Virus record (IMG/VR): IMGVR_UViG_3300021963_000780
Coordinates: 1-21,033 of that record
Source of the DNA: a virus
Reading direction: 5' to 3' (one strand)
Length of the DNA stretch: 21,033 nt
The notes under the pieces are model-generated. The model saw nothing but the letters and a program-made list of their open reading frames with translations. It was not told the origin of the DNA and ran no database searches. The translations under genes and the position numbers were made by a program. Numbering within the stretch: the stretch's first letter is position 1; every line of letters starts with the position of its first letter. Shown piece by piece: positions 7,668 to 13,798 of this stretch.

Positions 7668-7732
7668 CTTATTCTCGGTGTTATTCTTAACACTAATTAA
7701 CCTCAATAGAATAGCACTATTGGGGTTTTTTT
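7668..7732 (+). ncRNA. Candidate phage small RNA (~65 nt)
   Basis: The interval runs from the expected start of a well-formed promoter to an intrinsic terminator and contains no start codon. It holds two hairpins: GTGTTA/TAACAC with loop TTCT, and the terminator stem AACCTCAATAG/CTATTGGGGTT (7699-7709 with 7717-7727). The arrangement of promoter, short structured non-coding stretch and terminator is that of a small RNA gene. The transcript start is inferred. It could instead be a remnant of a lost gene or extra protection against read-through. Confidence 0.45.
7699..7732 (+). terminator. Intrinsic terminator of the candidate small RNA
   Basis: AACCTCAATAG (7699-7709) pairs with CTATTGGGGTT (7717-7727), 11 pairs with one non-canonical, around a 7-base loop AATAGCA, followed by seven T (7726-7732). 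Confidence 0.85.
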
Positions 7733-7737
7733 ATAAT

Positions 7738-7766
7738 AAAAGACCCCACTATGAATAGCAGGGTCT
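7738..7766 (-). terminator. Convergent terminator of the minus-strand early region
   Basis: AGACCC (7741-7746) and GGGTCT (7761-7766) form a stem with an inner CTAT/ATAG pairing. On the minus strand it is followed by a short T run (TTTTATTAT). It lies 27 bases after the last minus-strand gene and back to back with the plus-strand terminator, separating the two transcription directions. Confidence 0.65.
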
Positions 7767-7792
7767 AACTATTAAACTACAAACAAAACATA

Positions 7793-7975
7793 CTACTTTT
7801 TGTTATACTGAGTTACTCCGTAAGCTATTGTTACTGCAACTGATATAACGTATAAACATCTTTCATACCATTCCCATACTAAAGGATTGTACTTATTGAT
7901 AATGAAAGCAAATGGTAGGTACAAACCTACTAATAAAAGTGATAAGTTGATTAAAATATCTCTATATATTTTCAT
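7793..7975 (-). CDS. Small two-pass membrane protein (60 aa)
   Basis: A 60-residue protein with two hydrophobic segments (about 8-27, LINLSLLLVGLYLPFAFII, and 40-55, CLYVISVAVTIAYGV), a charged turn (NKYNPLVWEWYER) between them and a basic tail (QYNKK). It is the last gene of the minus-strand early region, 9 bases after its neighbour and just before a terminator. No family is recognised. Small early membrane proteins in phages can act in superinfection exclusion, but nothing here shows that. Confidence 0.6.
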   Translation of the reverse strand: MKIYRDILINLSLLLVGLYLPFAFIINKYNPLVWEWYERCLYVISVAVTIAYGVTQYNKK

Positions 7976-7984
7976 GTTGATAAA

Positions 7985-8239
7985 TTAAAATGGCAAACTT
8001 TTGCCACTTGGTTTATAATCACCTGCTTTAAATGTATCCATTTCGCAATAGAAATCACTTTGTTCAGGTCCTGCGTTCTTTTTGTCTTTGATAAGGATAG
8101 AACACCATCCTTTGTTAGATGCTGCGAACTCATTTAGTTTCTTTAAGTCCTCTGGACCGAATGATACTTTTCTAAATGATCCGTAAGCTGATCTAAGTGT
8201 GAAACATCTTCCTAAGAAGTTCTCTTTTTGTGTTGCCAT
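7985..8239 (-). CDS. Conserved-looking small phage protein (84 aa)
   Basis: An 84-residue soluble protein. The core has alternating strand patterns (RKVSFGPEDLKKLNEFAASNKGWCSILIKDKK, given only as its approximate span 24-53) and ends in a basic, Pro-rich tail KPSGKSLPF. I have the impression of a pattern seen in other Bacteroidota phages (SFGPEDL-x2-LN-x-F ... GW-x-x-ILIK) but know no function. It lies within a run of small minus-strand genes with 9- and 17-base gaps to its neighbours. There is no catalytic or metal motif and no membrane segment. Confidence 0.6.
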   Translation of the reverse strand: MATQKENFLGRCFTLRSAYGSFRKVSFGPEDLKKLNEFAASNKGWCSILIKDKKNAGPEQSDFYCEMDTFKAGDYKPSGKSLPF

Positions 8240-8256
8240 GATATTTGTGTTTTGAT

Positions 8257-8466
8257 TTATAAACTCTTTTTTAGTTGATTTTTAAGTTTGGTTAAGTAAA
8301 GGCTAAAATCTAATGCCTCTTCTATTGCGTGTTCAATCCATTGTTCTGTTATTAGGTCGTTTCTATCAAGGTCAGTTCCATATTTTTCGTAGCCAATCCT
8401 TGCTCTATCTTTTAAACGATTAATAACATTTTCAACGACTGAATCATACTCATACTTATTCTCCAT
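8257..8466 (-). CDS. MazG-like all-alpha NTP pyrophosphohydrolase-type protein (69 aa)
   Basis: The 69-residue sequence fits a short phage MazG-like family: RARIGYEKYGTDLDRNDL, a Trp-x3-HA helix, then EEALDFSLYLTKL. Glu49, Glu50 and Asp53 form the EExxD motif that binds magnesium in all-alpha NTP pyrophosphatases. Such enzymes hydrolyse (d)NTPs or alarmone-like nucleotides to monophosphates; in phages they are thought to clean nucleotide pools or lower stress signals. The protein is much shorter than full MazG and has one clear metal motif, so activity is not certain. Its start overlaps the end of the upstream gene by 11 bases. Confidence 0.6.
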   Translation of the reverse strand: MENKYEYDSVVENVINRLKDRARIGYEKYGTDLDRNDLITEQWIEHAIEEALDFSLYLTKLKNQLKKSL

Positions 8467-8668
8467 GTCCTTTATATTTTCTTACTTGTTCTTTAAGTTG
8501 TGCTCTCCATTTGATGTCTACTGTGCCATCGTTTAAGATGTCTTCTACTAACTTAATAGTTTCAGCAGTTACAAACTTGCTTTCCTTAGGAACTACAGTA
8601 ACCTTAACTTCTTTTTTAGTAGTCTTAGTTACATTTTCTGCCTTGTTTTCTAATTCTTGTTTTTCCAT
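8456..8668 (-). CDS. Lys-rich small hypothetical protein (70 aa)
   Basis: A 70-residue protein. The first 30 residues are low-complexity and Lys/Glu/Thr-rich (NKAENVTKTTKKEVKVTV); the second half (FVTAETIKLVEDILNDGTVDIKWRAQLKEQVRKYKG) looks like two helices. Its 3' end overlaps the MazG-like gene by 11 bases and a 43-codon gene ends 11 bases upstream. No family is recognised. An open frame also exists on the opposite strand, but it is in the wrong orientation for the region. Confidence 0.55.
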   Translation of the reverse strand: MEKQELENKAENVTKTTKKEVKVTVVPKESKFVTAETIKLVEDILNDGTVDIKWRAQLKEQVRKYKGHGE

Positions 8669-8679
8669 AATTGTTGTTT

Positions 8680-8811
8680 TTATCTACCTTGTTTTACGTA
8701 GGGTTTTACATTTTTGTCTTTAGGTCCGTTTCTTTTCTTAGCCTTACCCAATCTTCTCTTCCCAAAATTGACCTTTGTACTCGTCCCAGATGCTGATTTT
8801 GCTTTCGCCAT
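8680..8811 (-). CDS. Small highly basic protein (43 aa), overlaps nuclease gene
   Basis: The frame begins MAKAKSASGTSTKVNFGKRR and ends KPYVKQGR, 43 residues with 15 Lys/Arg and one Asp. Its first 68 bases overlap the 3' end of the VRR-NUC gene in another frame, and it fills the otherwise empty stretch between that gene and the 70-aa gene. The KVNFGKRR-x-GKAKKR core resembles short basic proteins I have seen in Bacteroidota phages; a nucleic-acid-binding role is plausible from charge only. The ATG start, ordered stop and good fit in the operon support a real gene despite its size. Confidence 0.6.
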   Translation of the reverse strand: MAKAKSASGTSTKVNFGKRRLGKAKKRNGPKDKNVKPYVKQGR

Positions 8812-9199
8812 TGTCTAAAAATATTGTTAAATTAATTGTTCCGTCTGATACTTGTTGACATACAATAGATGTGCCACCGCACATACCTAAGTGAGTTAAG
8901 AACTCTATTTGTGATACACTTAACCTATCACCAATAGCTTTAATCTCACAAGCAATAAACTGACCATAGTTCTTATGGTAACCAATGATGTCAGGCAAAC
9001 CTTTCTTACCAATGAAAGACCTTCCTTTGACTGCTAGGTTGTTGTTTCTCCATACTTCATAACCTAAACTATCTAAATATTCTAGCATCATCTTGGTTAA
9101 ATCACTTGCTGTTTTGTATGTCATATAAACGAAATTACAGTTTTTATTTAATATATTAGGTTCATCTGTAGTATCTATGATTTCTAGTAGTGTCTTCAT
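8744..9199 (-). CDS. VRR-NUC domain nuclease
   Basis: A 151-residue protein from the ATG at 9199. The PD-(D/E)xK nuclease core of the VRR-NUC family is visible: GKKGLPDIIGYH (Pro69-Asp70), a strand with ACEIKAIGDRLS (Glu85, Lys87) and SQIEFL (Gln97). The N-terminal helix around residues 30-45 carries the Glu usual before the core. The family includes stand-alone phage nucleases and the Fan1 catalytic domain and cleaves structured or flap DNA; a role in phage recombination or replication is likely. An upstream ATG at 9232 would add 11 residues but overlap the preceding gene by 32 bases; the start one base after that gene's stop (TAATATG) is preferred. The 3' end overlaps the 43-aa gene. Confidence 0.82.
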   Translation of the reverse strand: MKTLLEIIDTTDEPNILNKNCNFVYMTYKTASDLTKMMLEYLDSLGYEVWRNNNLAVKGRSFIGKKGLPDIIGYHKNYGQFIACEIKAIGDRLSVSQIEFLTHLGMCGGTSIVCQQVSDGTINLTIFLDNGESKISIWDEYKGQFWEEKIG

Positions 9200-9200
9200 A

Positions 9201-10040
9201 TTAAAAAGCTTCACATGATTCTGAGCATCCATCTAAAGGCTCAAATAAGTTAATTTGTTTTAATTCTGCTTGAGAAAGCTTAGCCATTTCTCTTATATCA
9301 TTAATGCTTTTATTGCCTCTATAAAAGCTTTGAATATCTCCTTCATAAGATTTATGTTTAGAAGTCCCATATTCATCAATCATTTGTTGCCACCAATCAA
9401 ATGATTTGGGGCTTCTTTCCATTATCCTAGCTAAAACATTAAAAGACTTTTTCCAACAACATACACAATTCCCATCATCAGGATGAATATCTAAATCAAA
9501 AGATTGTAAATCCCACCATTGCTTAATCTGATTTTTAGTTACTGGATTAAATTCTACTAATGGATATATTATTCTTTGTTTCTTATAGTTCTTATTTATT
9601 CTTTTTTGTTCATCATATCTAATTCCTATTGCCGTATAGTACTTAGTCCAACCTATAGACTTTAAATACTTCTTAATTGGTGCAGTTTTTAGTTGGGGTG
9701 AGCAAAATGGTGCTGATTGAAAAGGTATTCCTAATTTTTTAATCATAGCTTCAAATGGTTCGCCATTTCTTGAAGCTGTTTCATACGTTACTAATTTATG
9801 ATTTACGGACCATCCTTTACCAATTTCTGATGGGTATCCTTCTATCCACTTAATATCTATATTCCATTCATTAGCACATTCATCAACAAAAAATAAAGTT
9901 CCTTCAGATTCTTTACCTGTGTTAGCAAATACTACAAGCTTGTCCCAATTTTGTCTATCTTCCCATTCGTTAAATAACCACCAGGTCATATAAGCACTTG
10001 TTCTACCACCTGAAAATGTTATAAGTAATTTATCTTTCAT
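9201..10040 (-). CDS. PP-loop ATPase / PAPS-reductase-like protein
   Basis: A 279-residue adenine-nucleotide alpha-hydrolase fold enzyme. The PP-loop SGGRTS (10-15) follows strand LLITF, and the VVFANTGKE segment, the FCSPQLKTAPIKKYL block (Cys113) and GIRYDEQKRI are characteristic of the phosphoadenosine-phosphosulfate reductase/DndC-like group. Further cysteines in DGNCVCCWKKS (Cys192, Cys194, Cys195) could, with Cys113, form an Fe-S cluster. A second pair, Cys272 and Cys276, ends the protein (GCSESCEAF). Related phage proteins are common and usually lack a known substrate; sulfur transfer to nucleic acid or nucleotide chemistry is possible. No dnd partner genes are present. The VRR-NUC gene follows after one base. 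Confidence 0.82.
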   Translation of the reverse strand: MKDKLLITFSGGRTSAYMTWWLFNEWEDRQNWDKLVVFANTGKESEGTLFFVDECANEWNIDIKWIEGYPSEIGKGWSVNHKLVTYETASRNGEPFEAMIKKLGIPFQSAPFCSPQLKTAPIKKYLKSIGWTKYYTAIGIRYDEQKRINKNYKKQRIIYPLVEFNPVTKNQIKQWWDLQSFDLDIHPDDGNCVCCWKKSFNVLARIMERSPKSFDWWQQMIDEYGTSKHKSYEGDIQSFYRGNKSINDIREMAKLSQAELKQINLFEPLDGCSESCEAF

Positions 10041-10054
10041 TTTGTAAAATTATG

Positions 10055-10426
10055 TTAATCGAAACGTATCATCTCCACAGTTGGAACTTTTACATATCTT
10101 ATGCCCTCGACTATCTTAGTTTTACCCCATTTAAAGTGTCTTCTTGCCTTTATTCTAAGCATCTCAGCTCGTATAAAGTAGATTCTGTCCTTAAGGTCAA
10201 AGTTAATAGCAAAGAACTCTACTCTTGTATCAGCTATCCCACTAGGTTTACCATTATTCTCATATTCAAGCCACATATATTTCTGCTTTAGGGCTTTTGG
10301 CTGTTGGATAACCAAGATTTTTGTGTTCCTAGCAAACAATAACAATGCCTGGTAAGTGCCATCTTTAGCCTTAGCTTGTTCTATGTCAAACTTACGAGTA
10401 TTCTTATAGTTCCTATTTAAGTCCAC
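10055..10426 (-). CDS. Hypothetical protein (123 aa), possible nuclease-fold
   Basis: A 123-residue basic protein starting with GTG at 10426, the only usable start before residue 50; it overlaps the preceding gene by 14 bases. The first half is helical. The second half contains WLEYENNGKPSGIADTRVEFF, then IYFIRAEMLRIKARR, a strand-turn-strand pattern (E-N-GKPSGI...A...IYFI+...L) that recalls small phage proteins of the restriction-endonuclease fold, but I cannot point to a complete PD-(D/E)xK triad. It lies between the helix-turn-helix protein and the PP-loop enzyme, downstream of DnaB. Function unknown; co-expression with replication genes is likely. Confidence 0.6.
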   Translation of the reverse strand: MDLNRNYKNTRKFDIEQAKAKDGTYQALLLFARNTKILVIQQPKALKQKYMWLEYENNGKPSGIADTRVEFFAINFDLKDRIYFIRAEMLRIKARRHFKWGKTKIVEGIRYVKVPTVEMIRFD

Positions 10427-10643
10427 TTCTCTTAGGTAGTTTTAGTTTTTTAGCATAGTAGTAAAGTGTTTTTGTTCCTACACCGATTCCAACTGCTATA
10501 TCGTTTAAGTCATGAAATCTAGCAGTATCATACCATGCTCTAGTTATTATACGTTGCTTCATGTTTTCGATGTTAAGGTCTTCGCCTTCTATATATTCCA
10601 CTTCAGGGAATTTTTGGTCGATTAGTGTGATGTTTGTTTCCAT
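10413..10643 (-). CDS. Helix-turn-helix DNA-binding protein (76 aa)
   Basis: A 76-residue protein. The C-terminal half (DLNDIAVGIGVGTKTLYYYAKKLKLPKR, about 45-72) has the pattern of a helix-turn-helix: a first helix, a Gly turn, and a recognition helix with TKTLYYYAKKL. The N-terminus is acidic. It starts 2 bases after the DnaB gene ends and overlaps the following gene by 14 bases, so it is part of the replication operon. It may be a small regulator or replication accessory. The motif is recognisable, the target is not. Confidence 0.65.
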   Translation of the reverse strand: METNITLIDQKFPEVEYIEGEDLNIENMKQRIITRAWYDTARFHDLNDIAVGIGVGTKTLYYYAKKLKLPKRSGLK

Positions 10644-10645
10644 GT

Positions 10646-11983
10646 TTATAGTTTATAATCTTCGAATGTTGTTGTTTCGCCTATGAATCTGACCGCCATA
10701 TTTTTGGTTGGTCCATGTCTATTTTTTTCAACTTTTACTATCACAAGATCTTTTGGGTTATATTCTTTGCCATCAATTTCTACTGGCTCAGTCATCTCAT
10801 AATATGCAGGTCTCATTAACATTATTACAATGTCGCTATCTTGTTCAATACTACCTGATTCTCTTAAATCAGACAACATTGGTAGCTTATCAGCTCTTTC
10901 CTCAACCTTTCTAGATAACTGCGATAAAGCAATAATAGGTACTTCCAACTCTTTGGCTAAGGCTTTAAGGCTTCTGCTTATAAAACTTACTTCCTGCTCT
11001 CGGTTTTGGTTTTGTTTGCCTTGTCCACTCATAAGCTGAAGATAGTCTAGGAATATTACCTTAATACCATACTTCTGCTTAAGAATAGTAGCCTTAGCTC
11101 TGAGTTGTGAAATACTGATTCCTCCTGTATCTTCTATGTACATGGGTGCTGTGATTATCTTGTCATCTGTCTTTAAAAGTAGCTTACGTTCATAGTCATT
11201 CAAATTATTCGTTCTAAGGCGTTTTAAGGGCACTTGACTTGTTATTGACTCTAACCTTTCAACAAGCTGTTCGGAGCTCATTTCGAGGCTAAAAATAGCC
11301 GTAGGAACGCTATTTACAATAGCTAAGTGATAAACACTTGAAAGCATCATTGCTGTCTTACCTGCACCAGGTCTAGCAGCTATAATACATAGGTCAGGTT
11401 TACACCATCCAGCTATGGTTTGGTTTAACTCTTGGAATCCTGTATTAAATCCTAAAAGTTCACCATTACTTGCCAAGTCCCTAGCAAAGTTGATAGCCAT
11501 AACTACGTCAGTTATACTTTTTTCATAAATATTGCCATATTCTTGGATAGATAATAGTTGGCTATTAAGATCAGATAATAGGTCTAATGACTGACTATCA
11601 TTATCTAAGCATTGACTTTCAGCTATTCTAAGCACTTTATAAGCTTCACGCTTCTTATACATCTCAATAACAATTTCAATATGGGTGTTTAAATGAGCTG
11701 TTGAGATTACATTATCAGTTAACTTAGATAGGTAAAAAGCTCCACCAACATCTTGTATGTCCTTATCTTGGGAAAGTTTTTGAGCTACAGTAGTAAGGTC
11801 TATAGATATGTTACTATCGTACATTTCTTTAATAGCGTTAAAGATTTTTTGGTGCTTTAGATCATAGAATATGTCAGTTTTTAGATGACCAATAACCAAT
11901 GGGATAGTCCTTTTGTCTAAAAGTAATGCCCCAAGTATGTTAGATTCAATATCTATAGCTTTTGGTAGGTTTATAGCTATCAT
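10646..11983 (-). CDS. dnaB: Replicative DNA helicase, DnaB family
   Basis: A 445-residue hexameric replicative helicase. The N-terminal DnaB domain (about 5-105) starts with the usual IESNILGALL. The RecA-type motor domain carries Walker A ARPGAGKT (203-210), the FSLEMSSEQL motif (231-240), Walker B VIFLDYLQLM (309-318), the SQLSRKVEERADK segment (354-366), SDLRESGSIEQDSD (371-384) and the arginine-finger region KNRHGPT (420-426). All key residues are present and the length is normal. The gene overlaps the replication initiator by four bases (ATGA), so loader or initiator and helicase are coupled. It unwinds DNA at the phage fork, probably with the initiator and the DnaA-like protein encoded nearby. 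Confidence 0.95.
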   Translation of the reverse strand: MIAINLPKAIDIESNILGALLLDKRTIPLVIGHLKTDIFYDLKHQKIFNAIKEMYDSNISIDLTTVAQKLSQDKDIQDVGGAFYLSKLTDNVISTAHLNTHIEIVIEMYKKREAYKVLRIAESQCLDNDSQSLDLLSDLNSQLLSIQEYGNIYEKSITDVVMAINFARDLASNGELLGFNTGFQELNQTIAGWCKPDLCIIAARPGAGKTAMMLSSVYHLAIVNSVPTAIFSLEMSSEQLVERLESITSQVPLKRLRTNNLNDYERKLLLKTDDKIITAPMYIEDTGGISISQLRAKATILKQKYGIKVIFLDYLQLMSGQGKQNQNREQEVSFISRSLKALAKELEVPIIALSQLSRKVEERADKLPMLSDLRESGSIEQDSDIVIMLMRPAYYEMTEPVEIDGKEYNPKDLVIVKVEKNRHGPTKNMAVRFIGETTTFEDYKL

Positions 11984-12621
11984 TTAAGTTTTATTTGTGT
12001 AGTTATTTTGTTTGTAGGTACGTTAGTAGTATTAAATTTGGAACTATTCCTTTTCCAAGTTCTTATAGTAGCCTTCCAATCTTTCATAGGGTTTTTACCT
12101 ATCAACCAACCATTAGATTCATAATGATCTATAAAGTAAGAAGGATCAAGAGTTAAAAAGCCTATTTCTTTGGCATATAAGTCTATCTCATTAGCAGTTG
12201 GTCTTATAAACTTAGTTTTCTTAATATTTAATTTACTATTAATTGTATTAGTATTACTTATAGGGGCACTTTCACCGACTTCGGCATTTATAGAACTCGG
12301 TGATTTATCATCTCGGATTGCAGGTGTATCATATACTACATGATTCCATCCAGTAAACCTTCCAAGCTCGTTTATCACCTTTACCGACAATATATAGTTC
12401 TTGGTTTGTAATCCCTTAAAAACTCTGTCTAATTGCCCCTTACTGCATCCTAATCGTTCATGTAGGTTAGTTTTATAAACCACCCAATCATGCCTCATGC
12501 TTAGTAAGTAGATTAATAATCCTCTCTCCTCTAATGTTAAATCGACATTTCTAATAATCTCGTTGTCGATGGCAGTAAACTTTTCAGCCGATCTGCTCTT
12601 AACAATCATTCCTGTATTCAT
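11980..12621 (-). CDS. Replication initiator / helicase-loader-like protein with winged helix
   Basis: A 213-residue protein from the ATG at 12621 (a TTG seven codons earlier would lie in the leader hairpin region). Residues about 20-80 form a winged-helix domain (LTLEERGLLIYLLSMRHDWVV, then a recognition helix CSKGQLDRVFKGLQ and a wing), as in phage replication initiators and RepA/DnaD-like proteins. The C-terminal part has FIDHYESNGWLIGKNPMKDW followed by KATIRTWKRN, the DnaD/DnaT-type tail motif of phage replication proteins. The middle (Ser/Asn-rich, 115-145) is a linker. It overlaps dnaB by 4 bases, consistent with helicase loading. It is preceded by a promoter and a kissing-loop leader, so its expression is probably controlled at RNA level. 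Confidence 0.82.
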   Translation of the reverse strand: MNTGMIVKSRSAEKFTAIDNEIIRNVDLTLEERGLLIYLLSMRHDWVVYKTNLHERLGCSKGQLDRVFKGLQTKNYILSVKVINELGRFTGWNHVVYDTPAIRDDKSPSSINAEVGESAPISNTNTINSKLNIKKTKFIRPTANEIDLYAKEIGFLTLDPSYFIDHYESNGWLIGKNPMKDWKATIRTWKRNSSKFNTTNVPTNKITTQIKLK

Positions 12622-12631
12622 AAAATAAAAG

Positions 12632-12710
12632 TGCCCTATCAAATTCCCCCCAGTCGGATTGGGGGTTCATCTCAAGGGCAATAAGTTCTTAATGAGTATC
12701 CGACACTCAT
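12632..12710 (-). ncRNA. Structured mRNA leader with predicted kissing loops (leader 1)
   Basis: On the minus strand, hairpin 1 is ATGAGT-GTCGGAT-ACTCAT (12710-12692). After an 11-base linker comes hairpin 2: outer stem TGCCCT/AGGGCA (12680-12675 with 12637-12632), a symmetric 9x9 internal loop, inner stem CCCCCA/TGGGGG and a 7-base loop ATCCGAC (12659-12653). The two 7-base loops are perfect reverse complements. The structure begins 4-5 bases after the promoter box and ends 10 bases before the initiator's ATG. A second leader at 14288 has the same layout with different loop sequences. Function is inferred: translational or stability control. Confidence 0.75.
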
Positions 12711-12712
12711 GA

Positions 12713-12743
12713 CAAATATACTACTTATCCCTTACAATTCTAA
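12713..12743 (-). promoter_or_regulatory. Promoter 1 of the replication genes (TTAG-N19-TATATTTG)
   Basis: On the minus strand TATATTTG (12720-12713) matches the Bacteroidota -7 element; 19 bases upstream TTAG (12743-12740) matches three of four -33 bases. It sits in the 3' end of the NUMOD1-like gene and leads directly into leader 1. Its geometry equals that of promoter 2 at 14368. Confidence 0.65.
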
Positions 12744-12933
12744 ATATAACATCTCTTTCATTGTGCTTAAATCTACGCTTCAGTAACGGATTAAGTGACT
12801 TCTTTATTGCGTCTTGTGTTATTCTTGTATTCCTTGCTGCATGAGCTAAAGATTTAAACAATACTTCACTTTTATCGTCAACATAAATCATCCTCACTGG
12901 TACTGAGTTCTCTAATCCTGCAATCTCCATCAT
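12721..12933 (-). CDS. Stand-alone NUMOD1-like DNA-binding protein (70 aa)
   Basis: A 70-residue basic protein. The segment VRMIYVDDKSEVLFKSLAHAARNTRITQDAIKKSLN (about 13-48) follows the NUMOD1 pattern: a strand with a short hairpin, F-x-S-x-x-x-AA, then a helix-turn-helix with a basic recognition helix, and a final strand VIFRIV. NUMOD1 modules are normally fused to HNH or GIY-YIG homing endonucleases as DNA-recognition tails; here it is alone, close to an HNH endonuclease whose own C-terminus has a similar module. Either Met1 or Met2 may start it. The start overlaps the stop of the tiny membrane protein gene (ATGA). Promoter 1 lies inside its 3' end. Confidence 0.55.
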   Translation of the reverse strand: MMEIAGLENSVPVRMIYVDDKSEVLFKSLAHAARNTRITQDAIKKSLNPLLKRRFKHNERDVIFRIVRDK

Positions 12934-13046
12934 ATATTCTTGAATTTACTAATTATGGTTAATGTTACAAATAGCAATATTGCTAGTGGTATTGATATTA
13001 CTATAAACTTTATAAGCTCAAAAGCAAATTTGAAATTTTGTTTCAT
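12930..13046 (-). CDS. Tiny single-pass membrane protein (38 aa)
   Basis: A 38-codon frame beginning MKQNFKFAFELIKFIVISIP and ending SKFKNI, with one long hydrophobic helix (about 11-33) and basic ends. It starts 11 bases after the oxygenase-like gene and its TGA overlaps the ATG of the NUMOD1-like gene (ATGA), a typical coupled arrangement, so I consider it real. No function is recognised. Confidence 0.55.
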   Translation of the reverse strand: MKQNFKFAFELIKFIVISIPLAILLFVTLTIISKFKNI

Positions 13047-13057
13047 AATTTTTTAAT

Positions 13058-13717
13058 TTACCATCCTTTTGTAGGAAATTCTAGATAAACTTGTGAGTTA
13101 ACTCTAATTTCATTAGTAATATTTTTAACTCTATCTGTTTTTCTACTTAATCTACCAAACCACCTCCAACCATTAGATATAGCCTTTTGTCCAGTATGAA
13201 ATGTATTACAATCAAAATATATAAGTGTTCTATCATAAACATCTACAGCCCTTAATACACCCTCTTTAATTTCTGATTCCACAACATTATGCCATTTTTC
13301 ATAAACAATTTCACCATCTTCAACAGGCGGCATGTATACATCACCTAATGCAAACTTAGTTGGACATATATCAGAATTTACTACACCTAAAATATGTTCA
13401 CTAAAATAACTTTGATTTTCATAGTCAGGCTGACCATTATTAGTTCTTGGAACATCGTCATGATGCCAACCTGGTATGCAAGGATACCAATCCTTCATTA
13501 ACATATGAACCCTACTATCAAAAACAACATCATCAAATATCCAATCGGTAGGTAAATTTTCAATAAATGACTTTGTTATATCTCCTCCATTTTTATAAGC
13601 AAATTTTAAATCACAATTAAAAAACATAGGTTCATTTTTTATTTGATCATTAGATATATTAGTTGCAAAAGGTTTTATCCTTATTACATTGCTTTTAAAT
13701 AATTTATGATTTTTCAT
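13058..13717 (-). CDS. 2-oxoglutarate/Fe(II) oxygenase-like protein
   Basis: A 219-residue protein with a recognisable double-stranded beta-helix oxygenase signature: the HxD motif in PGWHHDDV (His85-x-Asp87 or His86-x-Asp88), the distal His174 in DRTLIYFDCNTFHTG, and the RxS-type 2-oxoglutarate anchor in WFGRLSRK (Arg189, Ser191). The family uses Fe(II), oxygen and 2-oxoglutarate to hydroxylate proteins, nucleic acids or small molecules; phage members are frequent and substrates are usually unknown. It lies in the accessory block between the HNH endonuclease and the tiny membrane protein. Its 81-base leader contains an inverted repeat. A base-modification or host-protein-modification role is possible but not shown. 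Confidence 0.65.
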   Translation of the reverse strand: MKNHKLFKSNVIRIKPFATNISNDQIKNEPMFFNCDLKFAYKNGGDITKSFIENLPTDWIFDDVVFDSRVHMLMKDWYPCIPGWHHDDVPRTNNGQPDYENQSYFSEHILGVVNSDICPTKFALGDVYMPPVEDGEIVYEKWHNVVESEIKEGVLRAVDVYDRTLIYFDCNTFHTGQKAISNGWRWFGRLSRKTDRVKNITNEIRVNSQVYLEFPTKGW

Positions 13718-13732
13718 TTTTGTAGTTTAAAA

Positions 13733-13793
13733 TAACCACCCCAAGTTTCACTAATTACTATCAGGTTATTAATATTTTATCATGAGGTGGTTA
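13733..13793 (-). promoter_or_regulatory. Leader inverted repeats with alternative pairing
   Basis: In the minus-strand leader of the oxygenase-like gene, TAACCACCTC (13793-13784) can pair with GGGGTGGTTA (13742-13733), a 10-pair stem with one G-U. The same 3' arm extended to GGTTATT (to 13731) can instead pair with AATAACC (13770-13764). The two pairings exclude each other. No promoter consensus is seen here, so transcription probably comes from the HNH promoter. Confidence 0.4.
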
Positions 13794-13798
13794 ATATT

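Noticed and set aside
8511-8723. 70-codon plus-strand hydrophobic frame
   Set aside because: It is opposite to well-packed minus-strand genes and its hydrophobicity comes from the reverse complement of Lys-rich coding sequence.
10052-10291. Plus-strand frame of 79 codons
   Set aside because: It lies antisense to the 123-aa gene, which is coupled to its neighbours on the minus strand.
12622-12642. TTG start at 12642 for the replication initiator
   Set aside because: It lies in the leader structure; ATG 12621 is a normal start 10 bases after hairpin 2.
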